This document shows, one piece after another, positions 61,068-64,000 of a stretch of 64,000 bases of DNA. How positions within the stretch are numbered: position 1 is the stretch's first letter; each line of letters starts with the position of its first letter. The notes beneath the pieces were generated by a model, which saw only the letters and a program-made list of their open reading frames with translations, was not told the DNA's origin and searched no databases. The position numbers and the translations under genes were made by a program. Source of the stretch: Chloropicon primus (taxonomy: Eukaryota > Chlorophyta > Chloropicophyceae > Chloropicales > Chloropicaceae); NCBI GenBank assembly GCA_023205875.1, contig CP060757.1, positions 682,001 through 746,000 on the forward strand, given 5' to 3'.

Positions 61068-62142
61068 ATGGCGGACTCGTGGAGGGAAGCCTACGGAGAG
61101 GAGTCCGTGAACGGATTGGAAGACAAGGTAAGGACGGAGGTCAACAGGGAACGAGATGGACGGGGACGAGGAGGAGGCATGCGACAGGGCGGAAAGGGAT
61201 CCTGCACCCGCAAGATTCTGCCTTGAGGGCCTTGGGGGGAGAGGGGGGGTCTGGAGGGGACGTAGCGAGAGACCCCTTAGTTGCCACTGCTACCCCCCCC
61301 TCATTTGTTGGTTTGAGCCTCCGCCGTTGGCTAACGCCGTTCTGTTTGAACTCGCCCTTCCGCAGGAGCTGACCGAGCTGATGGAATACTCCGCCAAGTT
61401 CGACATCCGGCCTCGCAGACGGTTTCTCGTGACTTCTGGCCTTCTCGGACTCTTCACCTTCATTCTGTCCTGCGTTGCGGAGGAGGAAAAATACTGTAAG
61501 TGTTTTGTTTTCTTGGCCCCGGGGTCCAGTGCTTCCGGCGGATTGCCTTGGTCGAAGACTGACCCCCCCGCCCTACTCTTTTCCAACTCCCGCCACCGCA
61601 CAGCCAAATCGGAGCACTTGGCGTTCTGCAATGGAGACAAGAAGTCGAGTAGCGCAGGCATCTTCGGGGTAGTGGCTATGGCCTTGCTTATCGCGGCATA
61701 CGTTTCCTGCATTTCTGGAACCAACGAGTGCTGCAACATGGTCGTTTGCTTGAGAATCGGAGGAAGGAAGTTCAACGCCGGGATTTACCTCTGCCTTGCT
61801 CACTTCTTCTTCATCGTCTCTATCATCATGCTTTACTTTGCCAGCATGAGGGAGCTGAACTCCGACTGCCCAACAAACATGGTGTCTGACGCCGAGTTCA
61901 AGATCCTCAAGGACGGGTACTTTGCTTCTGGCGGCGTCCTCGGTTTCATCGCCGTAGTCTTCTCCATGCTTTACTACTTGGATTCTTTGACCTTGGCCGG
62001 GATCAAGGGTGAGCAGGGCCTCCTCAACGTCAAGAAGAAGACCCTCGGCGGAACCATCACGAGCAAGGCCGTTGCTCTCAACAAGACGACCGCAGGCGAA
62101 TCGGGAGAGACCGAGATGGTCAGCATCAACGTCGATAACTAA
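61068..62142 (+). CDS. DUF1218-like four-TM membrane protein
   Basis: Three exons, 61068-61127, 61366-61495 and 61604-62142 (phases 0 and 1), give 242 residues. Four TM helices (FLVTSGLLGLFTFILSCVAE, IFGVVAMALLIAAYVSC, IYLCLAHFFFIVSIIMLYFA, FASGGVLGFIAVVFSMLYY) and the spaced Cys pairs (NECCN, SDCPTN) fit plant DUF1218 proteins. Those have been linked to wall or lignin modification, but their biochemical role is unknown. The second intron is 108 bp, a multiple of three with no stop in frame. Confidence 0.68.
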
Positions 62143-62333
62143 AACACACAAACCAACAACAAGATCTTGCCCTTTCTTGCAATGCTTCTGCTTCTACCTC
62201 GAGACGACTTTGAATCCATCCTCTCTTCGTCCTCCCAAACAAGCCCTCCCCCCAAGGGCTTGAAAAATAAATTTCCAATAACCATCATAATCGGAGTGAT
62301 CATCGAGGAGAGCCCTGAGGGAGCCAAGGCGCG

Positions 62334-63037
62334 ATGGTCACAACCAAGCCCTTCCATGTGAAGTGCCCTTATACGAACTTGCTGGTGTGCACGTGCACGC
62401 ACGGGGCGACGAGGTTCAAGACTACAAAGGGTGCGTGTCTTGCGCGCGTGTGCGTGCGTGTGTGTGTGTGCTCGGAAGAGATCATCTGTCTCTTGTGTGT
62501 TGTTGTGTGTGAGGGAGGAGAGAGCTTGTCTGAGAGGTGCGCTCGCTGCTTGCCCCTCCGGAGAGCCTTGCTGACACCGTTCCTCGTTTCCTTTCGTGAT
62601 TTGCAGAGAAGGAGGAGTTCTCGGAACATGCGGAGAAGCTGTGGAAGCTCTACAAGAAGTCGCGCTCGGCGGACTCCGAGTGTTGCACGGTCGTGTCCGC
62701 GGAGACCCGGCGGGAACCTCGTCCCCACCCGCTGCTCTTCCGTGGGATGCACGCGAACATCGCCCTCCCGGCTCTCAAGCCGCGGTTTCCCTTGTCGAAC
62801 GCGAGGCGGACGCAAGGCTGGACAGTGGCCGAGCTGCGAGAGGCCTTTGGGGACGACGACGTGAGGCTGATCCTGGAGTCTGCCTTCTCACCCAAGCAGT
62901 GGAAGCAGATGGCCAAGGTGCAAGGGGGCTTGCCTCAGTCACGGGGCCCTGGTTTTGGGGGTGGCGACCTGGATGAGCTGGCGCAGGTAAGTTGAAGAGC
63001 GAGCGAGGAAGTCTCCTCGAGCTAACCCCCGTAGCCG

Positions 63038-63072
<35 letters not shown>

Positions 63073-63691
63073 GCTGATCGACTTTGAACTCTTGTTTCCG
63101 TGTCACCAGATCATGGGCAACACAAGAATAAGGCTGGAGGACGTGAGGAGGTACCACGCGGTCTCGCGGGAGCAATCAGAGGGGCTCGAGGCGCGGTCTC
63201 TGAAGATGCAAGAAGCGGCGGACGCCTTTGAGGCGGAGGTCAGCAAGGAGCTCCAGGCTGGGGCCAATGAGGGAGAAGGTGCGAGCAAAGCCCTCGGGGG
63301 CGCGGGCGAGGCGGAGGAGGCCCCTGAGGACTCCGTGAGGAGGGTGGACGCCCAGAAAGCGACGCGGCCGAGCGACGCGGCCGCTGCCACCGAGGACGAT
63401 GGCGAGGGGGACAATGACGACAAGACTGGAGGGCGCGGCGACGAGGACGACGACGTCTTGGTTCCCTTCCCGAGGCGGAAGCGAACCAGTAGGTCGAGGA
63501 AGGCGAGGGAGGACTTTGGTGGAATGGTTGCCTTCGCGGCGCAAGAAGAAGAAGGTGGTGACGGTGAGGGCAAGGGGGAGGGGAACAGCCTCGTGAGCGA
63601 CGAGCAGCTCGCCCTGCGGCTCCACGAGGAACTGAACGCCCCTCCAACGAAGCGGTTGAGGTTCGCCCAAGCCGACTGTGGCGCCGAGTAG
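62334..63691 (+). CDS. Unknown protein with Cys-containing N-terminus and acidic C-terminus
   Basis: Three exons, 62334-62430, 62607-62986 and 63110-63691 (phases 1 and 0), give 352 residues. The N-terminus KCPYTNLLVCTCTHGATRF has a Cys/His cluster that could bind metal. The middle contains SEHAEKLWKLYKKSRS and GWTVAELREAFGDDDVRLIL. The C-terminal half is acidic and Arg-patched (FPRRKRTSRSRKAREDFGG), ends near DEQLALRLHEELNA and looks disordered. Not recognised. A nuclear role is suggested only by the basic patch. Confidence 0.68.
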
Positions 63692-64000
63692 TCAATAAAA
63701 CAAAACAGTGAGCCTCTTTGCGATATCTGTGCGACCACGGGACCCCCTTGGTCCCCGCTTAACTTGCAATTGTTCTTGTTTGTCTTGAAGTGCAAACTTT
63801 CATTGATCTCTGGACTTCGAGAGCCCCCGCCCCACTCCGGTTGGCGTTTTCCAGTCCATGGAGGTACAGCTCGAGGAGTGTCCTCTGAAACATCCATCCA
63901 TCGGTTCAGAAAAAAATTGCCCAGCTGTCCGTAAGATTAGAGCATCTCCCCGAGCCAAGAGTTGCAATAACGCTTTTTTTCTGTGGCGGCGGAGAAAAAG
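63692..64000. other. Intergenic/3' flank to window edge
   Basis: 309 bp with AATAAAACAAAAC just after the stop (63694-63706). No gene seen. Confidence 0.45.

Noticed and set aside
1-64000. Bacterial origin of the window (operons, ribosome-binding sites)
   Set aside because: Spliceosomal introns, Sm-E, TAF13, PIG-U and nucleoporin genes show a eukaryotic nuclear genome, so operon and Shine-Dalgarno reasoning was not used.
1-64000. Transposons, LTR elements, endogenous viral copies, tRNA or rRNA genes
   Set aside because: I saw no reverse transcriptase, integrase, transposase, capsid-like frame, terminal repeats or convincing tRNA cloverleaf. Short RNA genes could be missed by eye.

Overview
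The window is nuclear DNA from a compact, GC-rich eukaryotic genome, most likely a photosynthetic green alga (chlorophyte or prasinophyte grade; Chloropicophyceae would fit, but that is inference). The evidence is as follows. Introns are few, short (about 46-490 bp) and mostly GTAAGT...CAG. There is a starch-type glucan water dikinase with a CBM20 domain, a phylloquinone-pathway naphthoate synthase and a plastid-targeted Rossmann protein. NAP1 ends in the plant-type CKQQ box, there is a SHL/EBS-like BAH-PHD protein, and a plant-type DUF1218 membrane protein. Ciliary genes (UPF0193, CFAP77, an Sfi1-like protein) imply a flagellated ancestor or life stage. I saw no virus-derived element, LTR element or transposon.

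Layout. 1-5.2 kb: a full-size ABCG transporter on the minus strand that runs off the left edge. 5.6-6.3 kb: a decayed F-box/ankyrin gene. 6.5-26 kb: genes on almost strictly alternating strands, namely ureidoglycolate lyase-like cupin, a small unknown protein, cysteine synthase-like enzyme, phosphoglucan water dikinase, UPF0193, a three-RRM protein, NAP1, WASH1, a metacaspase lacking its p20 domain, a BAH-PHD reader, NAA30 and an Sfi1-like protein. 26.7-38.3 kb: a GH18 chitinase-like protein, a giant Nup214/Nup159-like FG nucleoporin with two tandem-repeat blocks, an amino-acid permease, a chloroplast SDR and a TMC-like channel. 39-50.5 kb: Sm-E, CFAP77, an acidic unknown, MenB, PIG-U, an exosome RNase PH subunit, a coiled-coil unknown, eIF1 and a two-TM unknown. 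50.5-64 kb: a redox-dead PDI-like ER protein, a large cGMP-dependent protein kinase, a small ORF, TAF13, DDX19/Dbp5, a DUF1218 protein and an unknown acidic protein.

There is no operon logic. Most genes are housekeeping genes packed with 40-300 bp between neighbours. One functional link is visible: the Nup214-like protein and the Dbp5/DDX19 helicase are partners in mRNA export in other eukaryotes. The best leads are a 472-bp identical patch shared by the two halves of the ABC transporter, next to an H-loop difference; five consecutive repeat units in the nucleoporin gene that each lack one G and break the frame; the metacaspase without a catalytic domain; and the unusual PKG with one canonical and three degenerate cyclic-nucleotide pockets.

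Exon boundaries were read by eye from splice consensus and frame continuity.
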